Part shown: one piece after another, positions 48,778-61,668 of the stretch
Numbering within the stretch: the first letter of the stretch is position 1
Layout: each line of letters opens with the position of its first letter
Assembly (NCBI GenBank): GCA_963678705.1
Contig: OY783223.1
Coordinates: forward strand, 9,084,721 to 9,148,720
Length of the DNA stretch: 64,000 bases
From: Panorpa germanica
Lineage: Eukaryota; Arthropoda; Insecta; Mecoptera; Panorpidae
Direction: 5' to 3'
Translations under genes and position numbers: made by a program
Notes under the pieces: generated by a model
Told to the model about the DNA's origin: nothing
Database searches by the model: none
What the model saw: only the letters and a program-made list of their open reading frames with translations

Positions 48778-48920
48778 TTAAAAATTACAAAAGTAGCGTC
48801 ACTAAAACCACTCTAACTGGTAAAGTAATGGTTGGAATGTCCTGAAATTTTGATACTTATCGTTTGAAGGTTGGTACTATCTAAAAATCATATGGATTTG
48901 TCAACAGTGGTGCCACCTAC
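48778..48920 (-). repeat. Dispersed repeat G, copy 2
   Basis: Inverse of 11851-12003: TTACAAAAGTAGCGTCACTA at the left and TTGTCAACAGTGGTGCCACC at the right. Identity is moderate, with a small indel in the middle. Confidence 0.65.
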
Positions 48921-49104
48921 ATGTCATCCTACGTTCTTAATGAGTTATGTGCTATCATTTAAATAGTCTACTCTATATATAAAAAATCTACTTTAATGTT
49001 TATCAATTCACCAATTTTTTCGCACTTGAGAAAACATTGTCAGAGAAACACTGTATGAGATATTACCTATTATAAAATAGTCATACAGTTCCTTTAATTA
49101 TTAA

Positions 49105-49751
49105 GGGGAGGTATGGTCAAAACGATAAAAAGAAGCATATTTTCGATAATGTTTTTTCACGACACAGTTAATATATAATTATTTCTATAATTACTACATG
49201 ATAAAATGACATTTGAAGAATACTTTGTGAAATTTTCATAAATAAATATCAAGAAATGAGGCATTGACAGCGAATCTCCGCAGACGTCACAAAAAAAAGT
49301 AACATTGCGGTGCCACTCATAACTCATCACTGGATTTTCTGAAATCGAAAAACCAAAATGATTTCATTAATTGATAAGTTTCTGCAGGTAACGCTGTCAA
49401 GTTTTTCTTTTTTTATTGATTTTTCCATTTTTTACAGCACTTAAAAGTCAAAATACCGATTTTTCAAGAAAATAATCAGAAACTTTGTTATTTTAAAATA
49501 CGTTAAAATTAAAAAATGGAAAAAATTCGACAGCGTTACCTCAGCATTTATATAAAGAAAGAGTGTGCAAAATATAAAAAGAATCGGTCCAGTAGATTTT
49601 GAGTGTGAGAAAAACGCGTTTAAAAATTTCATAAGGAAGATGAAACAAACTCATGAATACATTAAAACTCTATATCTCCGACAGTTTTACTCCAATCGAC
49701 TTCAAATTTTTACACAATAAACTTAATGTGTTGTACATTAACCTTATCCCA
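49105..49751 (+). repeat. Family B element with TTAA on both sides
   Basis: The element starts GGGGAGGTATGGTCAAAACG after TTAA (49101-49104). It ends CTTATCCCA before TTAA (49752-49755). It retains the hairpin arms GGTAACGCTGTCAAG and TCGACAGCGTTACCT. At about 647 bp it is one of the most complete copies. Confidence 0.8.
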
Positions 49752-50647
49752 TTAATACATTTCGATTTTGTGGAGGTGCTAATGATGTTACTAAATTACC
49801 CGAACTTGCCCGTTGTCACCCTGTATACAACTTTCTCTATTAGTGAGTACACTTCCTTCATTATCTCTAATTATAAAAAGAAGATAACTTAAAAAAATGT
49901 ATAAATTAAAATAAGAAAAAGATGAACAATATGTTAATTAAGCCAGTGTAAAAAACTGAAGAACTGAAGAACATAGTTTGAAGTAATTGATGAGTTCGCA
50001 TGCAAAAAAATATCTGCGGAAAGCAGAAAGTAAGTGAAACTGAATCTTGCACCGCCCAAACAGCCCTCTCTGTGCTTGTAGTAAGAAAGGAGTTGCATGG
50101 TGGGAGGGGGAGGTACATAATTTACATATTTGTACTGTAACAGTGAGAGTGTAATACGGAACGCCTGTTCGATGTCACGTGGGACGTGGGAGTGGTAGTG
50201 GTAGTTCTCTAAGCATTTACATTTTGAGAAGTTTCAATTGTATATAAAGAAAAAATAATAATGCATCTAGGGACTATGTTTCTATTTATACTCCAGTCTT
50301 AATAATTTCAATTTTATTTAAATTTGGTTTAATGGGTTTATATTATATGATCATAAAATAAATGGGAATCATTAGAATAATTTGGGACTTGTTAATGGGG
50401 TAGGAAATCTAAATTGGGAGGGAATCTGATGGGCAGTAATAAGAAAAAATCTCGATTTAATTATTTAACAATTGATCCCTAAGTTTAAAGAGCAACAGCG
50501 CACACCGTGGCAGATATTTGCACTTTCTGTACGGAACTTATCATTAACAGAAAGGAGAATTCAGTTTCAGAATATAAACTGCACCAGTAGATCCTCAAAA
50601 ATGCTTAAAAATCCTCGAGTATCTAGCTTAAAAATATTAGGTATTAT

Positions 50648-50884
50648 AAAGCCCTATTTCCACTTACTAAATTTAGTGTAAATTTAAAATTTTAACCTAA
50701 AATGTAAGTTCCATCTTGTGAAATATGAAGAAATAAAATTAATTATATTAAATAAAGATAGTAATTATTACAAAATAGTTTATATTACTGACGCATAACG
50801 CATTATTTCACAATTCAAAATTACATTTAACGTTAAAATCTTAAATTAAAACTAAAAACAGTGAATGGGAATGAGGCTTAACAA
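50648..50884. repeat. Short MITE-like element, relative of 39060-39605
   Basis: The left end AAGCCCTATTTCCACTTACT and the right end AGTGAATGGGAATGAGGCTT are inverted relatives of each other and of the ends at 39 kb. About 237 bp, non-coding. Confidence 0.55.
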
Positions 50885-51993
50885 CCTATTGACATGGCAA
50901 GTTTCCAACTACACGGTGGAGCGAATGTTTGATCCAAATGATTTGTTTATTTTATTAATTTGTTGATATTATTGACACTGACACTGTTTAACAAAAGCTT
51001 TCAAGTAAATAAAGAAACCTTCAAGTATAAAAATTCCTTTGTTGGACGATCCGTGCAGCAGTGCATGACATGTGGATCAAGTGTGTGGTGGGGGTAGAAA
51101 AATCCCCATCGACAACAGCCCGAATTTTTTCCAACATGAACGTTGGACACACTTAGTTCCAGCATCGACTGCGTCCAACGTTGGTAAAAGTTCGTAGCAT
51201 CGTTTGGCGCCGGCTGTAGTAGTAAATACAACTTACAGGTAATATTTGAGCGGGCCTGTGCACGCTTAACTGTATCACCATAATGAATTATATAAATGTT
51301 ACGTAACAACAGCTTTTACAATAATGTTAAAACAATGAAATTTATCATTCACAGACGACTGACGTCGTCCTCCTCTTGGTTTCATAATTTACAGACATTA
51401 AACACGATTCGAATCGAACTAATTTAGTTTCTATAATCAGATGACATAAATCAACGATCTAACACAGTACAACGCAAAATAACATAAAATATGTTGAACA
51501 TAACATGGTACAACAAAGTGTTAATGTTTAACATGATTTAATTGGTTTTATTCAAATTACCAACATTAAAGTCACTAATTTCCCGTGAACATTATCTATA
51601 ATTAAATCAATCACGGACATTTGAATTATAGATATTAATTAACAGTTGATGAGTTAAATGATCCAGCTACCTTCAAAGCCACCATCAAAACAAAACATAA
51701 ACAAAAATGAAAACATATCATTATGCTATAATGAATACGTTGCACGAGTACGAGTGCGGATGAAATGAGATACCGGTATAACAATAATGAAAATATAATT
51801 ATTTATTAAATAGGCAATGTCTACGTCATCATTGAACAAATGGGTCGAGAGATACTTTGTATATTTATGTTTTAATGCGCGTCGCTAGATATTACACTCT
51901 TCACACATTAAACCTAGTCATGAAATCTACTACATATACTCTTTTATTAACCCCTAGATTCCATTGACACGTCTTGTCACACACTCTTGTGTG

Positions 51994-52640
51994 TTTCAAC
52001 TTTTTTTTTAAATTTATTGCGTAAACTTTATATGCGGTTTCTCACACTTAGCTTTTTTAGAGTTGGTGTCCTCTCTAGCTCAAAATCTACTGGACCGATT
52101 CTTTTGAAATTTTGTACACTTTTTCTTTACATAAATTCCGAGGTAACGATGTCGAGTTTTTTCTTATTTTTTAATTTAAACGTATTTTAAAATAACAAAG
52201 TTTCTGATTTTTTTCATGTAAAATCGGTATTTTGACTTTTAAGTGCTGTAAACAATTGAAAAATCAATAAAAAAAAAAGAAAAACTTGACAGCGTTACCT
52301 CGGCATTTATATAAAGAAAAAGTATGCAAAATTTCAAAAGTAAAAAGAAATCTCGACAGGGTTACTTGCAGAAACTTATGAACTAATGAAATCATTTTGG
52401 TTTTTTTAATTCAAATAATCCAGTGATGAGTTATGAGTAGCACCGAATTGGAAATTTTTTTTGTGACGCCAGCGAAGATTCGCTGTCAATGCCTCATTTC
52501 TTGATATTTATTTATGAAAATTTCACAAAGTATTCTTCAAATATCATTTTATCATGTAGTAATTATAGAAATAATTATATATTAATTGTGTCGTCAAAAA
52601 ACATTATCGAAAATATACTTTTGTATCGATTTGACCTTCA
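51994..52640 (-). repeat. Family B element, inverted copy
   Basis: The copy reads from TTTCAACTTTTTTTTTAAAT to ACATTATCGAAAATATACTT and CGATTTGACCTTCA. It includes the AAAATCTACTGGACCGATTC block and both hairpin arms, with local rearrangement around 52300-52370. Terminal G/C runs are lost. The internal short open frames are accidental. Confidence 0.75.
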
Positions 52641-53648
52641 GTTATTTGATAGTTGCAATCTTCAGTTTCATTGTATAAAATTGGTTCCTTCTTGGTTCTG
52701 ATTTTATTGTAACGCAATTAAAACTACCAAACTCCAACTAGAACAATTACTAACTACGTCCGGCCATTGAGTAAACAACATTGAGAAACACTGTTACGCG
52801 GAAACCTCAGGAAAATAGTCATAAAAAGTAGCAAATCCCTTTTAATATAAGTTTGTAACACCGGCTGGTTTGTATAGTCCGATATCTGAAGTCTCGGAGT
52901 GATATTCTAGACGCCTGGACTGCAGGCATCCAGTGTTACTTGTCTGAAACACGTACTAGACTCTTACAACGTATTATAGCGCCCACAAAATGTTTTTTGA
53001 CATAAAATTGTTTTTTAACTATAAAAAAAGTTGTAGGAAAAACCATTAGGACACGAATGGAACATGGAGATGCTCTTCTCCGTGTTGTCCATTTACGGAG
53101 TAGAGCTTTGGAGCTTTGGAGCTTTCAGTATTAACAGACAAACATTAGTTTGTTTATTTTTTTTTTTCGTATAATCAGATTTTTTTATTCGGTTTCAAAT
53201 ATTAATCTGCTTTATAAAAAAAGTTTTAAGAACTTTTTGTTTTTGTAATTTCATATTTAATTATCCTTTTTCATAAGCTTCCTTTATGTGTTTATCTCAA
53301 TCAAATATTGAAAAAACGACCCCTAAAAAATTAGTTCAACAAATTAACATCCCTTAAACGCTGACTGCTTTAAATATTCTACGGTGGATGATATTTAATC
53401 TGTAAGGGTTGCGTTGAATTACGCGTTTACTGGCAGTTGCACCAACACAATTTGTTAACTGCAATATTATATTAATATTAGGGATAATTAATCAAGTGAC
53501 GGCCATCAAATAATGTATTCCGCATATCCTGATCCTGCATATCCTGTCAACGACATGTGTGGTTGTGGCGAACACTGAAATGACATGTGTGTTTGATTGT
53601 ACCGAGTCTACACATTTATGCAGATACCTGATGCTAACACACACATAT

Positions 53649-53660
53649 ACATATATATAT

Positions 53661-53717
<57 letters not shown>

Positions 53718-53721
53718 TATA
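53649..53721. repeat. (TA)n microsatellite
   Basis: TA repeats interrupted by one AAATA and ending in GATATATGTATG. Confidence 0.95.
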
Positions 53722-53802
53722 TGTATGTGGGAAGCTAGAAATGAACTATGAACTAAACCAAAATTGCCAGCTACTGCGGACTAATAGCATTCTAAAAGTA
53801 AG

Positions 53803-54485
53803 TACGATAAAAAAGAAGTACATTTTCGATAATGTTTTTTGACGACACAGTTAATATATAATTCTTTCAGTAATTACTTACTTATATTACATGATAAAAT
53901 AACATTTGAGGAATACTTTGTGAAATTTTCATAAACAAATGTCAACAAATGAGGCATTGGCAGCGAATCTCCGCAGACGTCACAAAAAAAAGTAACATTG
54001 TGGTGCCACTCATAACTCATCACTGGATTTTCTGAAATCGAAAAACCAAAATGATTTCAATAGTTGATAAGTTTCTGCAGGTAACGCTGTCGATTTTTTC
54101 TTTTTTTATTGATTTTTCAATTTTTTACAGCACTTCAAATTCAAAATACCGATTTTTCATGAAAATAATCAGAAACTTTGTTATTTTAAAATACGTTAAA
54201 ATTAAAAAATAAAAAAAAACTCGACATCGTTACCTCGGCATTTATGTATAGAAACAGTGTGCAAAATTTCAAAAGGATCGGTCCAGTAGATTTTGAGCTA
54301 GAGAGGGCACCGACTCTGAAAAAGCTAGGTGTGAGAAACTGCATTTAAAAGTTTCAAAGTATGAGAGGTGAAGACTTAAAACTCTATATCTTCGACAGTT
54401 TTACTCCAATCGACTTCAAATTTTCATACAATAAACTTAATATGTTGTACCTTAATATAAATAAAAAATCTTACCCCTCCCTTCC
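53803..54485 (+). repeat. Family B element, longest copy
   Basis: The copy begins ACGATAAAAAAGAAGTACAT (left tip lost) and ends AATCTTACCCCTCCCTTCC, next to TTA at 54486-54488. It contains the hairpin arms, the GGATCGGTCCAGTAGATTTT block and the TTCGACAGTTTTACTCCAAT block. A short ACTTACTTATATT-like insertion lies near 53875. Confidence 0.8.
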
Positions 54486-54488
54486 TTA

Positions 54489-56135
54489 TGTAAGTATGTT
54501 TCTTATGTTGAATACGAAAATAACAGAAAATTATCAACGATACTGGTAGCTCAGACGTTTAGGGTTAAAAAAATAAGTAAAATATAATAAATCCGTTAAA
54601 TACACTATAATTATTATCTGCCCATTTAAAATATAGTGCGGTTTCACTAAATCTCCAACGGCTCCGAACGGGAAGTGGTGTGATAAGGGTTTGAATTGGT
54701 CCCTTGTGAATCAGCCCTTAACTTACACATGCAATAATTAATTACGTACAAATGTTTTAACAGACTGGCACGCGGTTTTATAAATATTTTAATGTATTTT
54801 CTATATAGTTGTGTATCTACCCTAGCCACCCTCAACCTCACCTCGTTACCCCTCTAGCGTTGGAATTCCGTTTGACCTATTGTATTTCACATGTGGTCCT
54901 TGGGGGGTCATAATATTTATTGCTTCGGAGATTGTTACAATTTGTTATACTCCCGTTTGACCCGACTTTCTTATGACCCGCATTGAATTCCATGGTGCTT
55001 GCCTACCATCCTGCCATCCTGCCATCCTTCCTGCCTTCTTTGATGTACACGTTCTAGTCCAAGTCCAGGAGGTTTTTTGATTTAAATCGATTCCGTTGTT
55101 ATAATACTACAAAACATATATTGAAAAATATTTATATGTGGGATCCGTCACTCGAAGTGTTACCAATTCAAAATGCTGTAGCTTTCTCAATTATGAATCT
55201 TATTAATTAATATTTTTAAATATTGTTGTTAATATATTAAATTTCATGAAAAACATATCATGGTTCCATATGGCTACCTCTAGCGCAGATGATAGCATCT
55301 TCTTTTATATTATTTGTTATCTTTATATATATATAAATTCACCATTCGTATGTTTCTCATCCGGGTTTACTACTGAATCGCACAACTAAAGATTCAACCA
55401 GCTGCTGTAAATAAATGGCTTGACCTATCTTGCTCATATTTAGCATAGTAATTAAGTATAGTGCTACCAACATTTTATAAAATAATTGACGCGGACCTTC
55501 TAACCGTTTAAATATTCCTGTTACTTTTAAAACTTATGACGGAAGTACATTAAATAAAATAAATATAGATATCAATATTTTAAAAATTTTCTACTTGTAA
55601 AACAAAATTAGAATACAAAAAACGAGCATATCATATGAACCAGAGTGTACATCTATTAAATTACCGGTTGACATGAATAAATTGAAATTACATTATAAAT
55701 TACTTTTATACTTCTTAGAGCTCAGGCTTTGACAACAAACTCTACTCCTACCATGTAAATTTTCTTCACAACCCCATTGTTAATCAAACCCCATACTCTT
55801 GTAAGTCACCTTCCTTCCCTTCCCATTCCCAACCCCGCGACACTCTCGAGGCCCGAGGGTCACATTCATCGTACATTCAAGCCCGAGAAGAAGTGTTCTA
55901 AGTTTTCCCGCTTCTAATAAGTTTTAAATTTAATTATATGAATTCTGAATTTTCTTTAAATCTTCTAGGAATATTTATTTTGGAACCCTTTTTAACCTCC
56001 CCCCCGCCGTGTCACGCCCCGCAACGCGGTTTGAGTTCAATCGGGCAGTTATAGACGATTCCCAACCCAGTCTGTAACATTTTCACCCAGGATTTATTTG
56101 TTATAGTGGATACGGAATATATAGAAATATATAAT
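54489..56135. other. Intergenic DNA, no gene found
   Basis: No gene or complete repeat was recognised. There are local tandem CTGCCATC units near 55010-55035 and C-rich patches at 55740-56040. Confidence 0.45.
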
Positions 56136-56387
56136 CGTAGTCACGATATTATAATCACGATATTGTAGCCACAATATTGTAATCACGATATTGTAGTCAC
56201 GATATTGTAGCCACGATATTGCAGTCAAGATATTGTAGGCACGGTATTGTAGCCACGATATTGCAGTCAAGATATTGTAGTCACGGTATTGTAGTCACGA
56301 TATTGCAGTCAAGATATTGTAGTCACGGTATTGTGGCCACGATATTGCAGTCAAGATATTGTAGTCACGATGTTGTAGGCACGATGT
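56136..56387. repeat. 15-bp minisatellite with 45-bp higher-order units
   Basis: About 16-17 copies of a CACGATATTGTAGTC-like unit. From about 56200 three unit types recur in fixed order (CACGATATTGCAGTC, AAGATATTGTAGTCA-like, CGGTATTGTAGC-like), giving about four 45-bp blocks. It runs directly into the TA-rich tract. Confidence 0.9.
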
Positions 56388-56480
56388 AATATGTATAATA
56401 TATATATATAATGTATATTTTTTGCATATATATATATATATATATATATCCAGAATACCTTATATATATATATATTACAC

Positions 56481-56572
<92 letters not shown>

Positions 56573-56588
56573 GTATATATATCCATTG

Positions 56589-56632
<44 letters not shown>

Positions 56633-56647
56633 GTATATATATGTATA

Positions 56648-56714
<67 letters not shown>
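56388..56714. repeat. Long (TA)n-rich tract
   Basis: About 330 bp of almost pure alternating TA, broken by TTA, GTA and one CCATTGTA spacer. Open frames of Tyr-Ile repeats on both strands are artefacts of the sequence. Confidence 0.95.
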
Positions 56715-56715
<1 letters not shown>

Positions 56716-57054
56716 TCCATTACAGCTTTGCCGCTACTAGATCTTTATGAGTATAAGTAATAGAGTACAGCAGAGCATATAGCTAATATTTATTTTGCAT
56801 AGTTTACGAGATATAGAGTCTGGTCTGGTCTGGTCTGGCTTTACCGAACATAAGTGGTTAAGCAACATTTTCTGTTTGACATGAAATTACTCAAATATTT
56901 GTAATAACTGTTCAACAAAATAACCTCCTCGGTACATACAAATACACACTCAACCAGTGGCGTAACTACGAGGTAAATAAAAAAGTATAGGAAATATTTA
57001 GCTCGAAGTAGCTGAAACATTATAATATAAAATTCGCTATTCGTGACACAGACA

Positions 57055-57270
57055 AGGCTGTAATATGCCTGAGGAATATAGGCAGATATTTGAAAGCGGG
57101 GAAAGTCTGAAAAACGTTATTGACTTTTTCAATGAAACTAATTTAATCTCTTTATTTTAAATACCCATACTCTTGTAAATGCTGTAAATGTTTATAAATG
57201 TATATATTGTTTTAAGTGCTAATAACTTTTGAAAGTTGATGCACTCAAATAAATATTTTATAAAAATCTG
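57055..57270 (+). pseudogene. Non-LTR retrotransposon 3' end (ORF2 C-terminus and tail)
   Basis: The frame reads CNMPEEYRQIFESGESLKNV then IDFFNETNLISLF and TAA at 57158-57160. A 3' untranslated tail with AAGTGCTAATAACTTTTGAA follows. The same ending (DFINKSNLISVF, then the same tail) occurs at 63.4 kb. It is a 5'-truncated, dead copy. Confidence 0.7.
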
Positions 57271-57874
57271 GAATGACAAATGACATGCTGTATATAGTGA
57301 ACTTTATTAATTACGTATTGTTAAGAATCTTTATTATTTGAATATTGGAAATACAAGTACTCTCTTATATCTAAACTTATTTTAATCCCAACATCTTAAG
57401 TAAATATTTTATAAATCAATATATTTTAAATATCACCCCATCAAACACTCTTATACCCTACGTCACTGGCCACGAACATGATGAAGTAAATAATTTAAAT
57501 ACTGAATGTTGCAATTATATACCATACATATATTGTTTGTTTAATTACTGATATACAAAATGAAACTATGACGTCAGACAGCTTTGAAATCCACATGAAT
57601 TTCAATGAACAAACATCTATCTACACGAATACGAGTTCGCATCGTTTATTTGTGCTTAATCCATATTAGAAGTTAAATACTTAGTTAAGTCCACACAGGA
57701 TCTTATAATCTAGATAATTTATTTATTAGAAAGATGGATTAACACACACACAAAATAAAACACAGTCAAGGGTATTAAATGTAAGAATCCCGCTAGAGAA
57801 TATTTGCTTGAAAAAAAAAGCTTTGCAAAATTTGAGCGAAAAGAAAAGATCCCCAAATGGCAAGAAAACAAGTC

Positions 57875-58456
57875 GGTGAAACGATTCTTGTCAATTTTTT
57901 CTAGCGAAATATAGATGGCGATATTATACAGCAGGTTAAATATTATCAAAAAAACCATGTTTTTTTATGTTTAAATCGTTTTATGTAAGTAACTATAAAC
58001 ACGAATCAAAATCTAAAGCTACAATTAGTTAGATGAACAACGAACCTACATTTTAAGCTAAAGCTACATTTTAGTATTCCAGAATACTCTATATATTTTT
58101 AAGTCTTAAGCGTAAGTTTGAGAACCATAATAAAGGTTATAAAATTGATGACAAATCCTTAGAAATGTTACCAGTCATATAAAAATTGGAATTTAACTAG
58201 AAAATATAACAATATTCATTTTCAAAAGTTATTCTTGCGGGTCCAACTCTTTAAAAGTCAGTGGAAGAAAGCTTAAAATGTAGATACGTTATTCATCTAA
58301 CTAATTGCAGCTTTAGATTTTGATTCGCGTTTATAGTTACTTACATAAAACGATTTAAACATAGAAAAACATGTTACTTTTTGATAATATTTAACCTGCT
58401 GTATAGTATCGCCATCTATATTTCGCGAGTCAAAAATGGCCAAGTATAGTTTCACC
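57875..58456. repeat. Long inverted-repeat (foldback) element
   Basis: The left arm (57875-58057) and the right arm (58270-58456) are inverse copies with roughly 85-90 percent identity by eye. Shared blocks include GGTGAAAC at the tips, CGAAATATAGATGGCGATA, CAGCAGGTTAAATATTATCA and AAACGATTTAAACAT-type sequence. A 210-bp spacer separates them. The short minus-strand open frame in the left arm is accidental. Confidence 0.8.
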
Positions 58457-59952
58457 TTAAATGTTTATTTGTAAAAATGCATGCTTAAAATATATAAATG
58501 ACTCACACAACTTTCTGAAATTCTCTCTGAAACGTTGAAGATATCCTGAAACAATAGAAATTAATATTAAATATAAATTTAAACCATTTTAAAAGCAAAA
58601 CTGTAAAGATATTATCTCGATATATTAGTTACCTATATGTTAGGTTTATTTAACATAAAAATTTACCATTTACATAAAAGGAATTAGGTTAAAATAATGT
58701 AAGATTACATAACAAAAGTTATCGAGCTTTAATAAAGCTTTTTTACAAAAATAATTTGTATATCTTTTGCATTTATTTAATTATGTAAAAGATATTACGT
58801 TTTGTGATTAGTGTGCCTATTACCAGAAAATCTTATTAATAGCTAATCAGTCATAACCAATTAAAACTCAACTCTCCTCCAAGAAATCTCAAAAATAACT
58901 CAAAGATTTTCATTGAAAAATAATCTCAGTTAAATGTAAATGCAATGGATCGGTTTCTATTTTTATTTCTATAAATTCTTCTAAATTCTGATAGAAACGA
59001 GGAGGTATTGGATATCACATTCTCCAACCCCATTCCCCTACTTCTCACCTACTCCAATTCCTCCTTATAGTAACCCCTTTTGGTACCTTCAACAATGAAC
59101 AAAGCTGAGCTGGAGGAGTTATACGACTAGAAAGTGAAAAGAGGAGGGCATCAAGAGTCAGAGCAAAAGTTGCCTTCTTATTCAGAAAGTCATATAAAGA
59201 AACTAGGGTTATATATAAGTGTTTCTCAGTTGTGGTCATTACGTTTATTGGAAGGGCCAATTAAGTACAGCTCCTTTTTTATTTAATTTATTTAACGTCG
59301 GAATATTTCCAATGGTGACAACTATGTCACTATGTACTTGATAAATTTAAATCAATCAATTTAACTTGATAACAATAAAACCCAGAAAGTATAACTAGCT
59401 TAATATAGGTTACCATGTAGTGCGAGACTCACAAAAATATATATATGAAGTTTATATTTCAATCAAACATAATCGTGGCACTAGCTTGTGGTAAGCTATA
59501 AAGTGCGAAACTAGCATTCCACCTGGGAACGTTTTAATTGACCTATTAAAGTTGTAGACGACCAAATCTGAGTTAAAATTAAATCAGATCTTCAAATAAC
59601 TGTGCGAGAGATTGCAGAGAGGTTAAATGTTTCGGGCACTATAGCCGGAAAACAATTAAAATGTCGTAGACTCGTTATTTTGTTTCAACTCTAGAACATT
59701 AATCTAGCAGCTAGGTAATTTTAACACTTAGCTATTCGTTATAGTCTTGTAATGTATTTTACTCTAGCAGCAAACTTGTTCTAAGCTACGTCTTGCATGG
59801 TAAGCTTAATTAACGCTACCTACTAGTATGAAACTTCACTCTGATACAATTTCTACCTGATGCCATTGAAAGAGAGTCACATAACACAACGAACTATATA
59901 TTTAACATAATATTTTTTACCTAACGTTACGTTTTATTATTTAGGGAAGATT

Positions 59953-60188
59953 CCCAGTAAAAATTTGATGAAGTGTCTTGTTTTGTGACGTTCCTATCAC
60001 TATTGCACTTCAATTATAGTTCGCATCAACTTTATCTTCAATTGTATTCCGACAGGTGGAGTGGTTTCATCATTTGTAGCCGACAGACATTTCATATGAA
60101 CGATTGTGAGAAACTGAACTTTTTCATGACAAAAAAATTATACGCATCTTCAATATGATGGCAAAGTGACTCCAAAATGTTTACTGGG
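59953..60188 (+). repeat. Family D element, complete copy
   Basis: The copy runs from CCCAGTAAAAATTTGATGAA to AATGTTTACTGGG, so its tips are inverted CCCAGTAAA. An inverted copy lies at 61669-61893. The 236-bp interior is non-coding; the open frame crossing it is accidental. Confidence 0.75.
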
Positions 60189-60303
60189 TTAACATGATTT
60201 TGTTATATTCTCATTAAATAGATGGTTTAAGGTATTAGGAATCAAAAACTCACAAGATCCATCAATGCTTTATCCCAGTATATAACTATAACAATTTGAG
60301 CGC

Positions 60304-60407
60304 TCCCCTTTGCAAAATCAACTGTGTGTAAATCAGCGGTGGATTGGGTAATGGCACACGAGATCGACTTGAGGACTGAAAGAATTATATCATTCTATCA
60401 TTCCACC
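60304..60407 (+). repeat. Dispersed repeat F, copy 2
   Basis: Matches 6914-7017 through AAATCAGCGGTGGATTGGGT and GACTTGAGGACTGAAAGAAT. No coding content recognised. Confidence 0.65.
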
Positions 60408-60977
60408 CTTGAAAGTGTATCCACCATCCAAAAAGTATACAGTTCTGCTGCAGGGTACGGAGTTTAGGGCATAGGGAACTGAAAACTGGAAACTGACTGA
60501 AGAGAACGAAAAGGAAAAGTTGATATCGCCTAGATGTAAAGTTGCTAACCCATATCATGCAGCAGGACGTCAATGTATACATTTATCCCTTTTCTATAGA
60601 AAACTACACCCTGCGATGGGGTAGACAAATAATAATTCATTTAAAAAGCAACTAATAACAAAACTGCGCAAAGCTATAAACTATTTAAAATTATGATCCG
60701 GTCAATTTAAACATAAAAATAGCCTCTAATTTTGACCTTTGACCCCGAATAACTTTTGAACCACACATAGAATCAATGGGGATTTTTAAAACTTTATTTG
60801 TAATGATAAACCCCAGCTCTCCACCAATATTTGGCTCTCCGGCATTTTTTGTTATTTCAAATGTCTATCTTAACCGGGCTATTAATAGAGGTGCAAACTT
60901 ATCGTTGAACTATTTATATTGATTTTATTAAGAAAATTCCTATAGAGCATCAAATAAAAATTGTTTTGACACTGCAA

Positions 60978-61190
60978 TAGGCTTGTGTACTCATTTTTTA
61001 GGGGTCGACTTTTCAATTGATGTTAATAAATGTGTATTGGCGTTTTTATTTTAATAAATATTTAAATGTTGACAGAGATTTTAGAGCTATAGATGTCGGC
61101 CATATTTATGACGTAACATGTCTATACTATTAAGCGTAGATCAGTTATTTTTTCTATGAATAAGAGTATGCTATCTCTTTTACGCTCTGT
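60978..61190 (-). repeat. Family A fragment, right end
   Basis: TAGGCTTGTGTACTCATTTT begins the inverted right end. The interior shares GGCCATATTTATGACGTAAC with the copy at 20.3 kb. It is truncated before the left end. Confidence 0.7.
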
Positions 61191-61668
61191 TGTATAAAAC
61201 GGATGAAACAAAACTGTGATTCCAACAAACATAAAAATAAAACGCCAATATTTTTTTTTTGAGTTTTTATAACTCTTTTGAAAATTATATTATTATGATT
61301 TATAGTGGTGACATCTATTGGTGAAATAAATTAGTATAAATAAATATATATATATGAATGTTTCTGAATATCCTATTTGTTTGGTTTCGTGTTCATTTTC
61401 ATGTTATTTGTTATTTATTATTTAGTACTCATAATTAATTGGATTAAACAATTATTGATATAACGTCGAACATCCAATTATCGAACAACTATACGAACCA
61501 GTATGTAAAAATATATATTTAGTTATTTATTATGATTAATACGACTCCACAGGCGATAAGCTGGAAAAATAATAAACTGATAAAATAATGGGGTGAGTGT
61601 TTAATAAGGGATGGATGGCAGAGTTGACAGATAATAAATATTTATATTAAATAAAAAGTAAAACACAA

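Noticed and set aside
52489-52701. Open frame similar to frames at 21681-21911 and 27409-27762
   Set aside because: The shared peptide comes from family B repeat copies; the frames start and stop differently in each copy and show no coding constraint.
56411-56760. Open frames of Tyr-Ile repeats on both strands
   Set aside because: They are translations of an alternating TA tract and appear on both strands; not genes.
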